NCBI GenBank assembly: GCA_963969495.1
Contig: OZ018322.1
Coordinates: 159,674,848-159,738,847, forward strand
From: Ceratothoa steindachneri
Taxonomy: Eukaryota; Arthropoda; Malacostraca; Isopoda; Cymothoidae
Direction of reading: 5' to 3'
DNA length: 64,000 nucleotides
Positions 10,349-21,010 of this stretch are shown here, piece by piece. Numbering within the stretch: the stretch's first letter is position 1; each line of letters starts with the position of its first letter. Made by a program: the position numbers and the translations under genes. The notes beneath the pieces were generated by a model. That model worked only from the letters and a program-made list of their open reading frames with translations, was not told the DNA's origin and made no database searches.

Positions 10349-11425
10349 ATGACTAAAACCAGAGAGTTGAGTGAGTGTGAGTGAGGTCAAATCGTAGCTC
10401 ATAATAAAGATAGAATGTCTCAAAGGCAAATTGCTCAGAAGAGGAAATGTTCTCGATGTGTGGTGCAAACGACTCTCGAGAGCTTCAGAGAGACAAAAGA
10501 TGTGAAGACAATACAAAGAACATGTAAAAAAAAGATTACAACGCCTCGTAATGACAGATCCATCATCCGTGAATCGCTCGGAAGCAGGAGAAAAACATCA
10601 TCAGAGCTCTGTGCGGACTTCAACGAGGCAGGTACATCACAAATATCAACCAGAATTGTTAGAAGAAAGCTTATAGAGTCCGGTCTGAAAGTCTGTAAAG
10701 CCAGTAAGAGGCTATGGATTTCTAAAGCGAATATGAATAAACATTTTCAGTGGGCCAAAAACAACTCAAATTGGGCCCGTGAGCAATGGTCGAAAGTCAT
10801 ATGGACTGATGAAAGTAAAAATGAGCTAAGATAGAACAAGTATTCAATCAACATATAAACTAAAAATATCTGCAACTTTCGTGCATCGCAGAGTTGGGAA
10901 AGCATTTTAGGTTGAATGTCTGGTACCAACCGTAAAACATGGGTGTGGTTCTATATGTTGTGGGCCTGCATGTCTGCCACAGGACCCGGAGAAATGTTTT
11001 TATGTCAGGAAAGGATAAATTCAGCTACCTATGTTTCAATGTTATCGGATGTTTAAGAGCCATCAATTGCTAAATTAAATCCAGAAGTGTCGAAAAAACG
11101 TGTTATCTCTCAACAGGACAGCGCTCCATGTCATGCAGCTAAGAATACTTGTCAATGGTTTGAGAGACAGGGTACTGTTCCCATGGACTAATGGACTAGC
11201 CAGCTCAAAGCGCCGATCTAAATCCGATCGAACACCAATGGGGAGCTCTTGGTAAAGCTACCAAGAACACAACAATTAAAAATAAAAAGAATTTGTACAA
11301 AAAAACTTAGAGAAGAATGGAATAAGATTGCGTCTAGCACCTGCAAAAAACTAGTTGATTCAATGCCTAGCCGTATAAAAATGGTAATTAGAGATAAAGG
11401 AGGGCCAATCAAATATTTAAACTAA
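10349..11425 (+). pseudogene. Tc1 transposase (DD34E), inactivated
   Basis: The reading starts at ATG 10349 and meets a TGA at codon 12 (10382), where relatives usually have Arg in ..FERGQIV. A clean frame then runs from 10415 to 10834 with the helix-turn-helix part MSQRQIAQKRKCSR and the first catalytic Asp in VIWTDESK. After that the frame shifts more than once. The second Asp is in QQDSAPCH (11117-11119) and the Glu in NPIEHQWG (11230-11232). An 8-bp duplication of ATGGACTA lies between them. Discounting it, exactly 34 residues separate Asp and Glu, giving the DD34E spacing of Tc1. The natural stop is at 11423. Dead by nonsense and frameshift changes. Confidence 0.9.
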
Positions 11426-11438
11426 TGTATATTGTGAA

Positions 11439-11532
11439 ATATACCATAAACCACCATGTCCTCGAGTTTCATTAACATTAAGATAACAGAAACCAGAAAC
11501 ACTGGGGTGGCCTAATACTTTTGGCAGGGCTG
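11439..11532. repeat. Right terminal inverted repeat of the Tc1 element
   Basis: It is the inverse of 10095-10190 and ends in GGCAGGGCTG before the TA target. The overlap with the left repeat is long for a Tc1 element, whose inverted repeats range from tens to hundreds of bases. Confidence 0.9.
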
Positions 11533-11534
11533 TA

Positions 11535-11740
11535 TATATATATATATATATATGCAAAAAATCCCAAGGGAAAGAGAAAGGCGGATTCAAAGTACTTTTG
11601 AACTTGTTCAGTTCATGAACTAAACATATTCAAAAGTAGTTGGAATCCGCCTTTCATCTTACTGTGGAGTCTTTTGGCATTTATTGCTCCTCTACTCAGG
11701 CGTTACTTTGTGTCTCCCATATCTATATATATGAAAGATA
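11535..11740. repeat. Foldback (near-palindromic) repeat bounded by TA tracts
   Basis: Positions 11576-11615 and 11616-11655 form an inverted repeat of two 40-base arms with 35 matching positions, centred on GTTCATGAAC with no loop. Weaker complementarity continues outward, from TGCAAAAAATCCCA on the left to AGTCTTTTGGCATTTA on the right, and (TA) runs close both sides (11533-11554, 11722-11732). The right arm with its flank also matches, in reverse, the retroelement 3' end at 52365-52500, and more weakly 12385-12500. The palindrome may therefore be two copies of that 3' end fused head to head rather than an independent DNA element. Confidence 0.75.
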
Positions 11741-12245
11741 ATAGTAAACCACAATATTTGATCAAGATTTTATTTAGAACTGTCGGACTAGTTTCGGCAA
11801 GTTACAAAATGCCATTTTTAACTAATAATGGAGAAACCAGGCAAGGAACACAGTATATATAAGGTAAGCCACATCGTAAACAAAATGAAACCGCAAGAAA
11901 CAATCTGAGAAAACCTCAAATGTATCAAGGGCAAACAACAAGCTAAACAAAATGAAATGAAACAGGAAACAATCTGGAAAGTTTCTAATCTCTGAAAACC
12001 ATTGATTCCCGAGGTTTATAAATACGATTGGTGACTTTATTCGACATATATATATTTATTAAATTTTTATTGTCCTTCAGATAAGTTTAGCTCATCAAAT
12101 TTGTTGATGATGATGGATTCCGCAATTCTCCTCTCAATATGATTGTTTAATTACAAAATGATTTTTGCTTTGTTGAAAGCAATTCTAGGGTCGTGCTTCT
12201 GCATGTGTGTAAAGAGACTTGAAGAGTTCGTACACCTTCTGATAT
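11741..12245 (-). pseudogene. Penelope-like element, 3' end with C-terminal endonuclease tail
   Basis: On the minus strand, reading from 12230, I find [18 protein letters not shown] and then IERRIAESIIINKFDELNLS. This fits the last part of the GIY-YIG endonuclease domain of Penelope-like elements, where a His-rich start is followed by an ..ER...ES..I motif. Downstream is an untranslated tail with CGAAACTAGTCCGACAGTTC and AATAAAA, ending near the TA run at 11722-11732. The fragment has no reverse transcriptase. It is cut on its 5' side by the (TA)n tract at 12271. Confidence 0.6.
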
Positions 12246-12265
12246 CGGCTTATCATCATCTTTCC

Positions 12266-12384
<119 letters not shown>

Positions 12385-13886
12385 GAAAAACTCACAAAGT
12401 ATTACGCGAGGGTAGTAAATGACTGCAATGTCCCGTAGGAAAAAATGAAATGGTGTTTCCTAGTACTTTCGAACTTTATTATGTTCCTTATCGAGGATAA
12501 CTACAAGAATTAATATTAGAATAGAGGTATAGATACGAAAGAAAAGTATGAAAGACCCCTTCAAAAACAAGAAATCACCAATGAGAAAGATGGAAGAGGC
12601 AAGGTAAAGATTCACATTGAGAATTACAAGAAGCATGTAGTAAGGTCAAACTGAGAAGACGGAAAAGGTAACAGATTAAATGAAATGGAAATAGCCTAAC
12701 GAGGGAGATTCTAAGACACGAGGAGCGAAAAGTGGGGCAAATACAATGTACATAACAGAGCAGTGACAAAAGAAAAAAGAAAAAAAAGAGGCCACATCAC
12801 TAAACATTGAATATAAAAAACAAAGAACAACAGTCAGAACTAATTTCTTCCAGTATTAGTCATTTAATTATAGCCTCTATTTTATATAAGCCAGGGGAAA
12901 GCTTAAAATTATCACATTGGCTTATAAAAGCACATTCAATGATATTCCTTTCTATAGGGTCAGTGGAACGATAAATAAATTTTGCCGAGTTCCAGTTAAT
13001 TAGATGGTCCTTATCTGACATATGGACAAAGAAAGCACTGTTATCTTCCCCTCTTCAAACATTATATTTATGTTGATTTAATGAAACTGAAAGTTGTTTA
13101 CCTGTTTGTCCATAATATTTACTTAGGCAACCAGAACACTCAAATGAATAAACTCCCCCCAAAACTATTACAATTATTACGTACTAATAAATTCTTAATG
13201 GTCGTCTTATATTTAAAAGCAACAGAAATGTTAAGTTATTCAAAAGACAGGAAAGAACACTAAAACAAAGAAAAAAAGGTAGAAATAAAATTTTATTACT
13301 ATTAAAAGGGAGAGTAGGAGCAGTTTGAAAAAAAATGTCTTTTTAGCAGAAGAAAGACAGTTTGGAAGAAACGGGAAAGGGTACCAAAGTTTATGGCCAA
13401 TTTTAAAGATATTGAAAAATTCCAAATCCATATATTCCTGGCTCACAACTCGTAATGCCCGTTAGAAACATAGAAGAAAAAAAGAACGTTTAACTTTAGG
13501 GCTGTAAGAAGAGTAAAAATGAATATAAGAATTTGAATTAGTAGGCTTACGAAAGATAGAGTATTTATAACCTGTATAAGGTTCTATGAATAAGAAGATC
13601 AAGAAAGGGAAAGGTTCTATTATTTTCCATCTTCTAAGTAAATTTAATTGAAGGGATGATACAATTGAGTCTATTAAGAAAAACATTAACATCTTTGGAA
13701 TTTGGCCTCAAGCAAATGACTTCATATATAAGTTAGAAAGGAACGGTGAAAGACAATTACCAATGGCTAATCCGAATTTTTGGAGGAAATATTTGCTTTC
13801 GAACGAAAACTTCAGTTTTTGGTACAAAGGGAAATAAGGCTCATGAAAGTAGTAACGGGTACAGGCCAGTCATAAAATTGCAAATG
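12385..13886 (-). pseudogene. Penelope-like element: palm end, GIY-YIG endonuclease and 3' tail
   Basis: On the minus strand from 13886, with frameshifts: HLQFYDWPVPVTTFMSLISL, FGLAIGNCLSPFLSNLYM (palm region, usual form GLAMGSPLSPVLANIYME), LLRRWKIIEPFPFLIF, and YSIFRKPTNSNSYIHF (the conserved YRKPT..N.YLHF). The GIY-YIG nuclease follows: GVYSFECSGCLSKYYGQTG near 13140, then HMSDKDHLINWNSAKFI. Gly-Val-Tyr and Tyr-Tyr-Gly occupy the GIY and YIG positions. The YxDD segment is not legible. A 3' tail follows, ending at the (TA)n tract. This is the downstream half of a copy whose upstream half lies at 15357-15510 beyond solo LTR 3. Inactive. Confidence 0.85.
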
Positions 13887-13891
13887 ATCAT
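13887..13891. other. Target-site duplication ATCAT, left copy
   Basis: The five bases before solo LTR 3 are repeated at 15357-15361 directly after it. They mark the insertion point within the Penelope-like reverse transcriptase. Confidence 0.85.
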
Positions 13892-15356
13892 TGTCGTAGA
13901 ATTCCCCCCCTTTTTGTTCTATCTCTAAGAGTGCTAAGTGTGTCTAATATATATAGATATCTTGATATCTTAAAGAACAGAGCCGTTCTGAAACACGTAA
14001 GGATATATAAGAGAAACGAGCATTAATCGCAAAATAAACTTATATCTTATCTTTAACCATGGAATACACAACATCTAACTAAACATTAATTATAGCAATA
14101 CTCTGAATATTATCCTAAACAAGAATTAATTAAATTAGTTTACCCACAAAAATTGGTTAACGTTTTCTCTACACACAACAATAATATAAGAATTAGGCTT
14201 ACGGACTCATGTGGAGTTTAAAGGCCTCAGAAATGTTATTTACTCTCAACGCGTGCCACCGGCCAGATGTAGATGAGCGAGATCACATGGTTGTTTTGGC
14301 GAGGGTGGCAGCTGGGGGGTCCACACGTTCTTCCAGGGGAAGGGGGGTTCTTCAAGGACATAAACCAATACAGTGCTTTATGCAACACCTAGGCAGTCAT
14401 GGTCTCTCTGGCGAGAGTGAGTCGAACTTGGTTCTTAAAATCAAGCTAACTTGGAGTGCGGTATGACCACCGAGTAACCAGCTTGAGAAGGAGCTTTTCT
14501 CCTTCGTTACTAATTTCCTTATGAACGAGGACTAAACTCGGGGAGGGTCTTCTTCAAGGGCGCGTATAACGGAGGGGGATTTCTCTGACGAGAATAAGTT
14601 GAACTTGGTTCCTTACCAAGTTAACTTAGGAGTTTGGTGTGGCCACCGAGTAACGGGCTCGAGGGGGGAGCCTTTTCCTTTTTCTTCTTAATTCCTCAAG
14701 GACAAGGAATACCCCTGGTGTTTAAGGTCCACCAGGATAAGAGGATTCTCTCTGGCAAGAGTAAGTTGAACTTACCAAAGTTAACTTATCGTTTGGTTTG
14801 ATAACCAGGGCCTTAGCTCGAGGATGAGCTTCTTCTTAGCCCCTTAAGGTAGGTAGCCCTGCCTCTCTTGCAGGGTACTTCTTGGTCTGGCGAGCCAAGT
14901 GATCTTCCCTTCCAGTCTCGGTAGTTCGGTTTGATCTGAAGACTTTGTCACCCAGAGACTGACGTATACTAAGTCGATTTTTCACAGAGTTCCTCATTTA
15001 TACCTCGTCACCCTACTGGGGGAGTGGTAAGGGGGGGGGCAAGGGGCTTGAGGACGGCCCCAGGAGAGTTCTTTTTCCAAACGGTTTTTCACACGAAGTC
15101 AAACATCGGCTCCTCGTTAACCATCGAGATTGGGAGAAACACGTCTCCAATTTCTTATTCGACGTGAAGCTGGATCTCACTCTCCTGGGGGAGATCTTAC
15201 ATTTTGACCTTTAGGGTCTTTCATGGCACCGAGTTGTGCCACACTGCGATTGCGCACTGAACCCACTGATGCCTTCGACGGATGTCTTTGCGGTAACCGC
15301 CTTGTGACTGCACCAAGAGTGAACGGTGGGGGGGGGGAAGTGACCATTCCCCTACA
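13892..15356 (-). mobile_element. Solo LTR 3, 1465 bp, diverged subfamily, inserted in a Penelope-like element
   Basis: It starts TGTCGTAGAATTCC and ends CATTCCCCTACA, with perfect ATCAT duplications on both sides. Landmarks shared with LTRs 1 and 2 are the TGTC(G/T)TAGAAT start, CTAAGAGTGCTAA, ACACGTAAGGATA and the CTACA end. The middle has instead three copies of a unit of about 170 bp (TCTCTGGCGAGAGTGAGT-like, at 14402, 14580 and 14746), so internal repeats have turned over between subfamilies. A TATAAAT box on the minus strand (14996-15002) sits where LTRs 1 and 2 have theirs. No internal coding region is present. Confidence 0.85.
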
Positions 15357-15510
15357 ATCATTAAGGAAATTGAAAAGATCCTCAACGGGTACTTTGGTAA
15401 ATAATGAACAAAAATTCAAAACTAACAAGAGTAAAATCATTAGAATAATGAATAGCATTAAGTTTAGAAATAAGTTGGTAACTATTAGTGACATGATAAT
15501 GAGAAATGAA
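15357..15510 (-). pseudogene. Penelope-like element: upstream half of the reverse transcriptase split by LTR 3
   Basis: The minus strand reads SLFTKVPVEDLFNFLND, the conserved (D)SLFTNVP motif of Penelope-like reverse transcriptases, ending at the ATCAT target. If the LTR and one target copy are skipped, the frame continues directly as HLQFYDWPVPVTTFMSLI in 13886 and below, with no frame change. The catalytic Asp that usually precedes SLFT lies in a frameshifted part and cannot be confirmed. Near 15510 the homology meets an inverted copy on the plus strand. Confidence 0.85.
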
Positions 15511-15519
15511 ACAAAACTA

Positions 15520-15850
15520 TCTTAATAAAATGAATGTAATGTTAATGACCCTATTAAAAGACCCTACTCTTCAATTTAACAGTGACTTCCATAAAAATGT
15601 ACGGTGTTTACATAAAAACTTTCCTCATTTAATTTCAAAATTCAAGTCTTGTTACGCTACCCTCCCTTATTCTACGACTTAGTAAAAACTCACAAACAAA
15701 ATTTCCCATTACGCCCTATTATAAGTTCTGTTAGGTCTGTTTCATATTCCCCGGTTATTTGCTTACTTCATTTCTTACTCCAATAGTTGGTTTCATTTCT
15801 TATTCTCATGTCACTTATAGTTACGACCTTATTTCTAAACTTAATGCTTG
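15520..15850 (+). pseudogene. Penelope-like element, inverted partial copy
   Basis: The plus strand reads LLKDPTLQFNSDFHK, then SCYATLP and LFYDLVKTHKQNFPLRPIIS, the hallmark (YGLPKTHKP..PLRPI.S) of Penelope-like reverse transcriptases. It then enters SHVTYSYDLISKLNA. The last part (about 15770-15850) is the inverse of 15430-15510, so the two copies stand head to head around 15515. Similarity ends near 15850. Stops interrupt the frame after PVICLLHFLLQ. Confidence 0.82.
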
Positions 15851-16299
15851 TTTTTGAGGCGGTTTTTCATGTTATTGGTTGGCCAGAGAATGGCTAGAAA
15901 GCCATTCTATTTATTTTCTCATATAGTTGCCGACTACTGTTTGGGTATTTCTTCCCTCTTCACACCTAAATTTATTACTCATGCTTTTTATTCTACGAAT
16001 ATAAATGTTCGGATAGCCTAATTGATTTTTTAGACAAAGAGAACGGTTAGGAATAGAAGAAAAGACTATGGTTAACGATCAGTTAGATGTTCTCATAACC
16101 GGCAGACACAAATACTGCGATACAGTGAATACTAAGACTTTAATGACTGGAGAGCACTCATTTCACACTAATTGGCTATAAATCACAATTCCTTTTCCGA
16201 ACCGAGCACGGGAGGTAAACTCATGTACCGAACTATGTTTTACAACCAGCTCTTATTTGAAGATAAAAGTAGCACCTGGAAAAGCCAACACTTTTAAAA
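15851..16299. other. Stretch with no recognised feature
   Basis: No frame or repeat could be identified between the inverted Penelope-like copy and the LINE fragment. It may contain further degraded sequence of either one. Confidence 0.35.
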
Positions 16300-17580
16300 A
16301 AAACGGCGTAGAAAGCGTAGATGTTGATTTCCCCCTTCCTTATCGGATTTGGAGCCTAGCCCTGTACACCGGTACTGCTTCTACGTGAAATGGAATGTGC
16401 TTTCAAAAAAGATGAACCTTACTCCTTATGCTGTAAAGCTTTGTGGGCGGATGCGTAGCGAAAAACGTTTAGAGATGGTACCAATTAGGATTGCTTCATG
16501 AGTATAATCAGCAGCACTGCCGGCCGGAAGCTAAAACGAGCTCTCGAAGGAGCGATGTTTTCCTTAACCCAAAGGAGTAAAGAATCAGACCGGAGGTATT
16601 GAGGTCCTTTAGAAAGAATTTAAGTAGTTGGACTCTCTGGTAGACACACATAAGCCACTGTGTATGCTCTAAGATGAGCAGAAGCTGACCAGCATCGGCA
16701 CCTTTTCCAAGCGTTAACCAGTGTAGAGGATCCTGCTCAACCAACTTCCACAATTGACATTCGTCTGCTGATGCTGAAATATTGCATTTTTTGACTAGCT
16801 TAGAACGAATGAAGAAGGGGTAAAAGTCGTTAAATATTATTATTCTTCACTTTAAGTGATGAAATCTATAAAAAGAATGTCCATGGCTTAAGGACAAAAG
16901 ACATTCCTTACGTAAAGGGTTGGTCAGATTCACGACCAAGAAACAGTGCAACTCTCATGCACTTTCAAGAGAATTTCCGCGTGAGGATTAAGCCATTGAT
17001 AACGACAGAACTACACTGAGTAGCTTTGGTCATAGAAAAGCGAAAGCCTTGCCTTTCGACAAAGCTAGACATGCGATTTAGATTTTGCCGATCCTATGCT
17101 CCAAAGTATGCATCTGGGGCAGGCCATAAAAGATCAAAAGGTCACCTACGTACATCAAAGAGAAAGCATCTTCTGGCAACAGGGAGTTTATAGTGCTTAT
17201 GCATAAAACGAATGAGGGGAAACTTAGATACTTCCCTCCGGGACACTGTCTTCCTACCTTATTTTACTAGAGAGCTCTAACAAAGTATTTGCGCAATTGA
17301 CGATCTGGAAGGAACTCAGAAAAGAAATTTGGGAGGCCTCCCCTTTCGCTCATAATATGGATGGCTTATAGGATACATTATCTTAATGCAACACCATGCA
17401 ATTTCTTCATGCCAAAGAGGCCTTTCCATGCACCTCAGACTTTTGGCCCTTTACTATTTGACAGCCCTGAACACCGTGACGACCGGTATGTTCTTCTTCG
17501 CAAGCGCAGTCATTTTGAGAATCGGATCATATTCGAAGGCCTTTCTACAGCCAAACGATTGAGAAATCGAGATCTGCCTG
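16300..17580 (-). pseudogene. LINE reverse transcriptase remnant (jockey-type, heavily decayed)
   Basis: Reading the minus strand downward from 17400 with many frame changes: HIMSERGGLPNFFSEFLPDRQ (usual form: GLRG.LP.FI..FLSDR), SLPSFVLCISTINSLLPEDA, then LMYVGDLLIFYG in the place of the YVDD motif, and further on WxxGADAGQLLLILEHT, LKDLNTSGL and LVLASG, which resemble the C-terminal (W)GADR..LL..Y.AL segment. The catalytic block reads YVGD, so one Asp of YVDD is lost. Assignment rests on the ordered series of motifs; the clade is uncertain. Confidence 0.55.
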
Positions 17581-20039
17581 GATGAGGTAGATCTATGAGC
17601 CTGTAAGCGAGTCTGTGGACGGACATCCGGATTACTTTGAGCCGTTTGATTTTGTCCAAATTGTTGTAGTCCGCACGCAGTTTAACTGATTCTCGATTCT
17701 TTTCACTTCAATCTCGACACACCTACAAACAATGGAAAATACGTTTTAATAACACATGTTGGGAAAGTAAACACTGAAAATTTTTTTAACAGAACTTTTC
17801 TATCACACGTAAACCTCTCGAAAGTTCATAAAACCAAGAGTAAAATAACTTTTGCAAAACCCAGATGAAGAAACTTACTCATGAATTTTTACAATCCAAA
17901 ATGGGTTGAATAATCCTAAAGCATCATTTTTCTCAAGTTGGACATCGCCAACAGAATTGAATTTAATTGCAAAGTGTACTCTCAATTTGATACTTTCAAC
18001 ATATTTCTATTTTTTCTGATTGCATGGAGCTTTTGAGTTAGAGAGATCTAAATGTCACTAAGCCGAATGGACGACCACCTTATAAGGTTAACTATTATCA
18101 TATCGGCAAACATGCTCCTTATTTCCTTAAATATTATGCATGTCTATCGACAGGGCTTGTTTTAGACATACCTATACTTCTACGATGGAGATATTTTCTC
18201 AAAATATTATAGGTGCTGCTATATAAGAACTGGACTCGCCTAAGGGAGAAGATTTTTTTAATCAGAAAAAATTTGTAAGTTTTAACAATATCGAAGAGGG
18301 AGAATGATTTGAGAAAAGTTTTCGAACTTGTAATTAATTATGGTAATTTTAGTCATTCCCTTCATATAAGACGTAACTTGCTCTGGCTCCACCGAGACAG
18401 TTACTATTGAGGTTGAAAAAATAGTCGTATGTAATCATGGAATTCAAAGGCTAGCCTAACCGTTAGCCTAATCATTAAACAAAGAAAACAGCATACAAAA
18501 TATAATAAGAAAAACTTCGAATATTCAATAACATAATTTATTTTTACTACTTTTAAGTCAGATTTGGAAACTGTAAAGCTGTAAACCAATAATTGTAGTG
18601 TAGTGTGTTTTCTTCTGTCTCAATGGGCAATTAGAGTTAGAATTGTATCCAAATAAGGAGGAAACTGTTGCATATAATGAGTCTGCTGTCTCTGAATCCG
18701 AATTTGCTCCACTCGGGAATTAATCGAAACTGAATTATCTAAACTCAGCTCAACTGAAATTCGGCGCTCCACTCATCTAGGTGTTTTTTTCCTTTGTGAT
18801 TTCATACTAAGTTTATGCTCAGTTCTCACTTTCTTCCAAAAAAGCCGAAAGTTATTTAGCTTTACCACCGCATCCTTTACCAAGTGAATTAATTTCCATC
18901 TCAAATTCTTTAAAAGAGGAAACCGGAACTTTATCATAAAGTTATAGTATAGTTACAGTCTTATATTTACAAGGGGTACTCGAGAAGGCAGATTCACACA
19001 AATCACTACAAAATGTGGTTTTGTTTCACCTTTCTACCCTTTTAAGCCATTCCGACGTGTTTGGCACTACTGATGAAATATTATGACTCTTAAAATTAAA
19101 ATTGTTTAGTAATGTAATAATAACAACGGATGACATTTCTTTGTTGACCATTATTTAATTTCAACACACCCAACTGCTCTTTCATCATTCACTTGCCCCT
19201 GTTCAAATTCGAAATATGTGCACTTTGTCTATTACTCATATTGAATTTGCTCGGCAAAGTTATTCTTTCTTTATTGTTTCCGCATCTTGTTCATTCGACT
19301 CATTCTCCTATTTCTCACAACACATAGTCACTTTATGAAATCATTTACTTCTTACTGGCTGTTTTCATAATACTAATAGAATATTATATTATAATTAATT
19401 ACCTTAAAAATCTTATCTAAAAGTTTAAGAAATATTATATTGAATCTCATAAATTTTATTTAGATTAAATACAGGCTATAACCCCCAAATATATAATATT
19501 ACTTAGTAGTATGAGATTAAAACTCATTAACTAGTCATTAACTAGGAGGTCATGGTGAAGGACAACATGAAGATGGCTGTCGATGGTTCATAGGTGGTAC
19601 ATTCTTCGCTTTCTATAGTTCATGATCCTTTGCGAAGCTGAACTTTCGAAATAAGTTTTAATTGTGATTGTTGTGGGCTAATCCGACGCAATTTTCAGTT
19701 ATATATTGTTAATCAACAACCTCAAAAACGCCTGAAACAAGTTTTAAAACCTTGGGCAGATGCTTTGTAATGCTAAAATGTTTTACATAAATCTTTTTAA
19801 TAGTCATAGTGCCCGTCATGGCTGCTACCTAAATGAAGCATAAATCAAAAGGGAAGATAATATCGTTACAAGCTGTAGTCTCTTGTTTTTCTCATCCCAA
19901 GCCTTCCATGATCCAATCTGATTCTATAACACTTACGACCTAATTCCATAGCCAATCAGCATTTAGTATTTTCCAATGACGCTGCTGCCTTCCAAATTGA
20001 TGCTAAATCATTTAAAACAATGATTACCGATCCGTCAAC
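17581..20039. other. AT-rich intergenic stretch
   Basis: No supported gene. The longest frames (about 60 codons) show no recognisable domain. The sequence looks unique, without an obvious tandem or inverted repeat. The last 60-100 bp before 20040 may hold the start of the LINE fragment that follows. Confidence 0.45.
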
Positions 20040-21010
20040 TTTGCATCCGCGATGTCAAAAAGCCTTTGATAAGGTTTGAAAGAGAAGACTACAAATTAAG
20101 ATCCTTCAAGTAGGCCTCAACCCCATTCATGAGAGGATTCTATGTGACTACATAATGAATAGGAGAGCATACATTCATATCAGAGAAAATAAAGCCCCCG
20201 AATTCGAGCTCGAAGCAGGGGTCCCACAAGGAGGCTGTCTCAGCCCCCTTTTATACAACATTTATACATGCGACCTACCACGACCTTTCTTCGAGGGTAC
20301 AATATACGCATAGTTCGCTGACGATATATCGTAAGTTTGTACCGCCGCTTATGTTCACAGGGAATTTATGGCGAGAAATACGGCTAGGGAGATATATAAC
20401 ATCAACTCTTTCGAGAGGAGATGAAAGATATCAACCAATGTCCCAAAATTCAAAGTAATTCCCATGTAGAAGGGGAGCGAATCCCCTATTGCCTGGAAGG
20501 GACGGTTATGTGGCTCAAAATCACCACAATGGGCTACAAGAGTCATATCGAGCGAACAGTTGCGAATAGCAAGAGAGATTTGAGCGCATTTTATAGGTTC
20601 TGTAAGCTAAATCCCTTAAATAAACTCAAGATATTCAATGCGTGCATTCAATCGAGACTCCTGTATCCCCCAGTGCCGGTGAACGTTGCGCCACGACCCA
20701 CATTGCGAAACTAAAAATTCTCCAGAATAAAGCGGTGCTTCTCATCACAAACAGCCGAAGAAGATAACACAAACGACAGAGGGAGCTCCACGAGTCGGTT
20801 GAATTATCTCCGATCAACTTGGCGGTCTACGAGAGAGCTAAGAGAAACTGGTAAGCTATTGGCACCCGCTTGATCCCTGAGTTATCTTGTACACACGTAA
20901 ACATCGCGGTAGACGACAAACAAGACCATTTAAAAGCAGTAAGGTATAGCCTGATCGTGACGTGACTCCAAAATACAAATGACGAAATCGACAAAACACA
21001 AAAAACGACT
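20040..21010 (+). pseudogene. Jockey-like LINE, 5'-truncated reverse transcriptase
   Basis: The plus strand reads CQKAFDKV, then PEFELEAGVPQGGCLSPLLY with NIYTCDLPRP, then FADDIS around 20320. These are the (K)AFDKV, GVPQG..SP and FADD blocks of a LINE reverse transcriptase, in order and correctly spaced. A C-terminal part (LNPLNKLKIFNACIQSRLLYP) is open in another frame at 20421-20714. Stops such as the one directly before FADD make it dead. The wording of GVPQGGCLSP.LYNIYT.D(L/I)P is shared with copies A, B and C of the minus-strand LINE nest, so it is probably the same group. Confidence 0.8.

Larger units (their letters stand above)
10095..11532 (+). mobile_element. Tc1/mariner element, 1438 bp, with long terminal inverted repeats
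   Basis: The left end reads CAGCCTTGGCCAAAAGTATT. The right end is its near-exact inverse, ending AATACTTTTGGCAGGGCTG. The similarity runs inward for about 95 bp (10095-10190 and 11439-11532), including GTGTTTCTGG and ATGGTGGTTTATGGTATAT. TA dinucleotides flank both ends (10093-10094 and 11533-11534), as expected for the TA target duplication of this superfamily, although the surrounding TATATA run makes that less diagnostic. Size, inverted repeats and the transposase remnant with DD34E spacing make this a complete but inactive Tc1-type element. Confidence 0.93.

Noticed and set aside
11576..11655. Rho-independent terminator or RNA hairpin gene
   Set aside because: A loopless 80-bp palindrome in an animal repeat nest; similarity to retroelement tails explains it.
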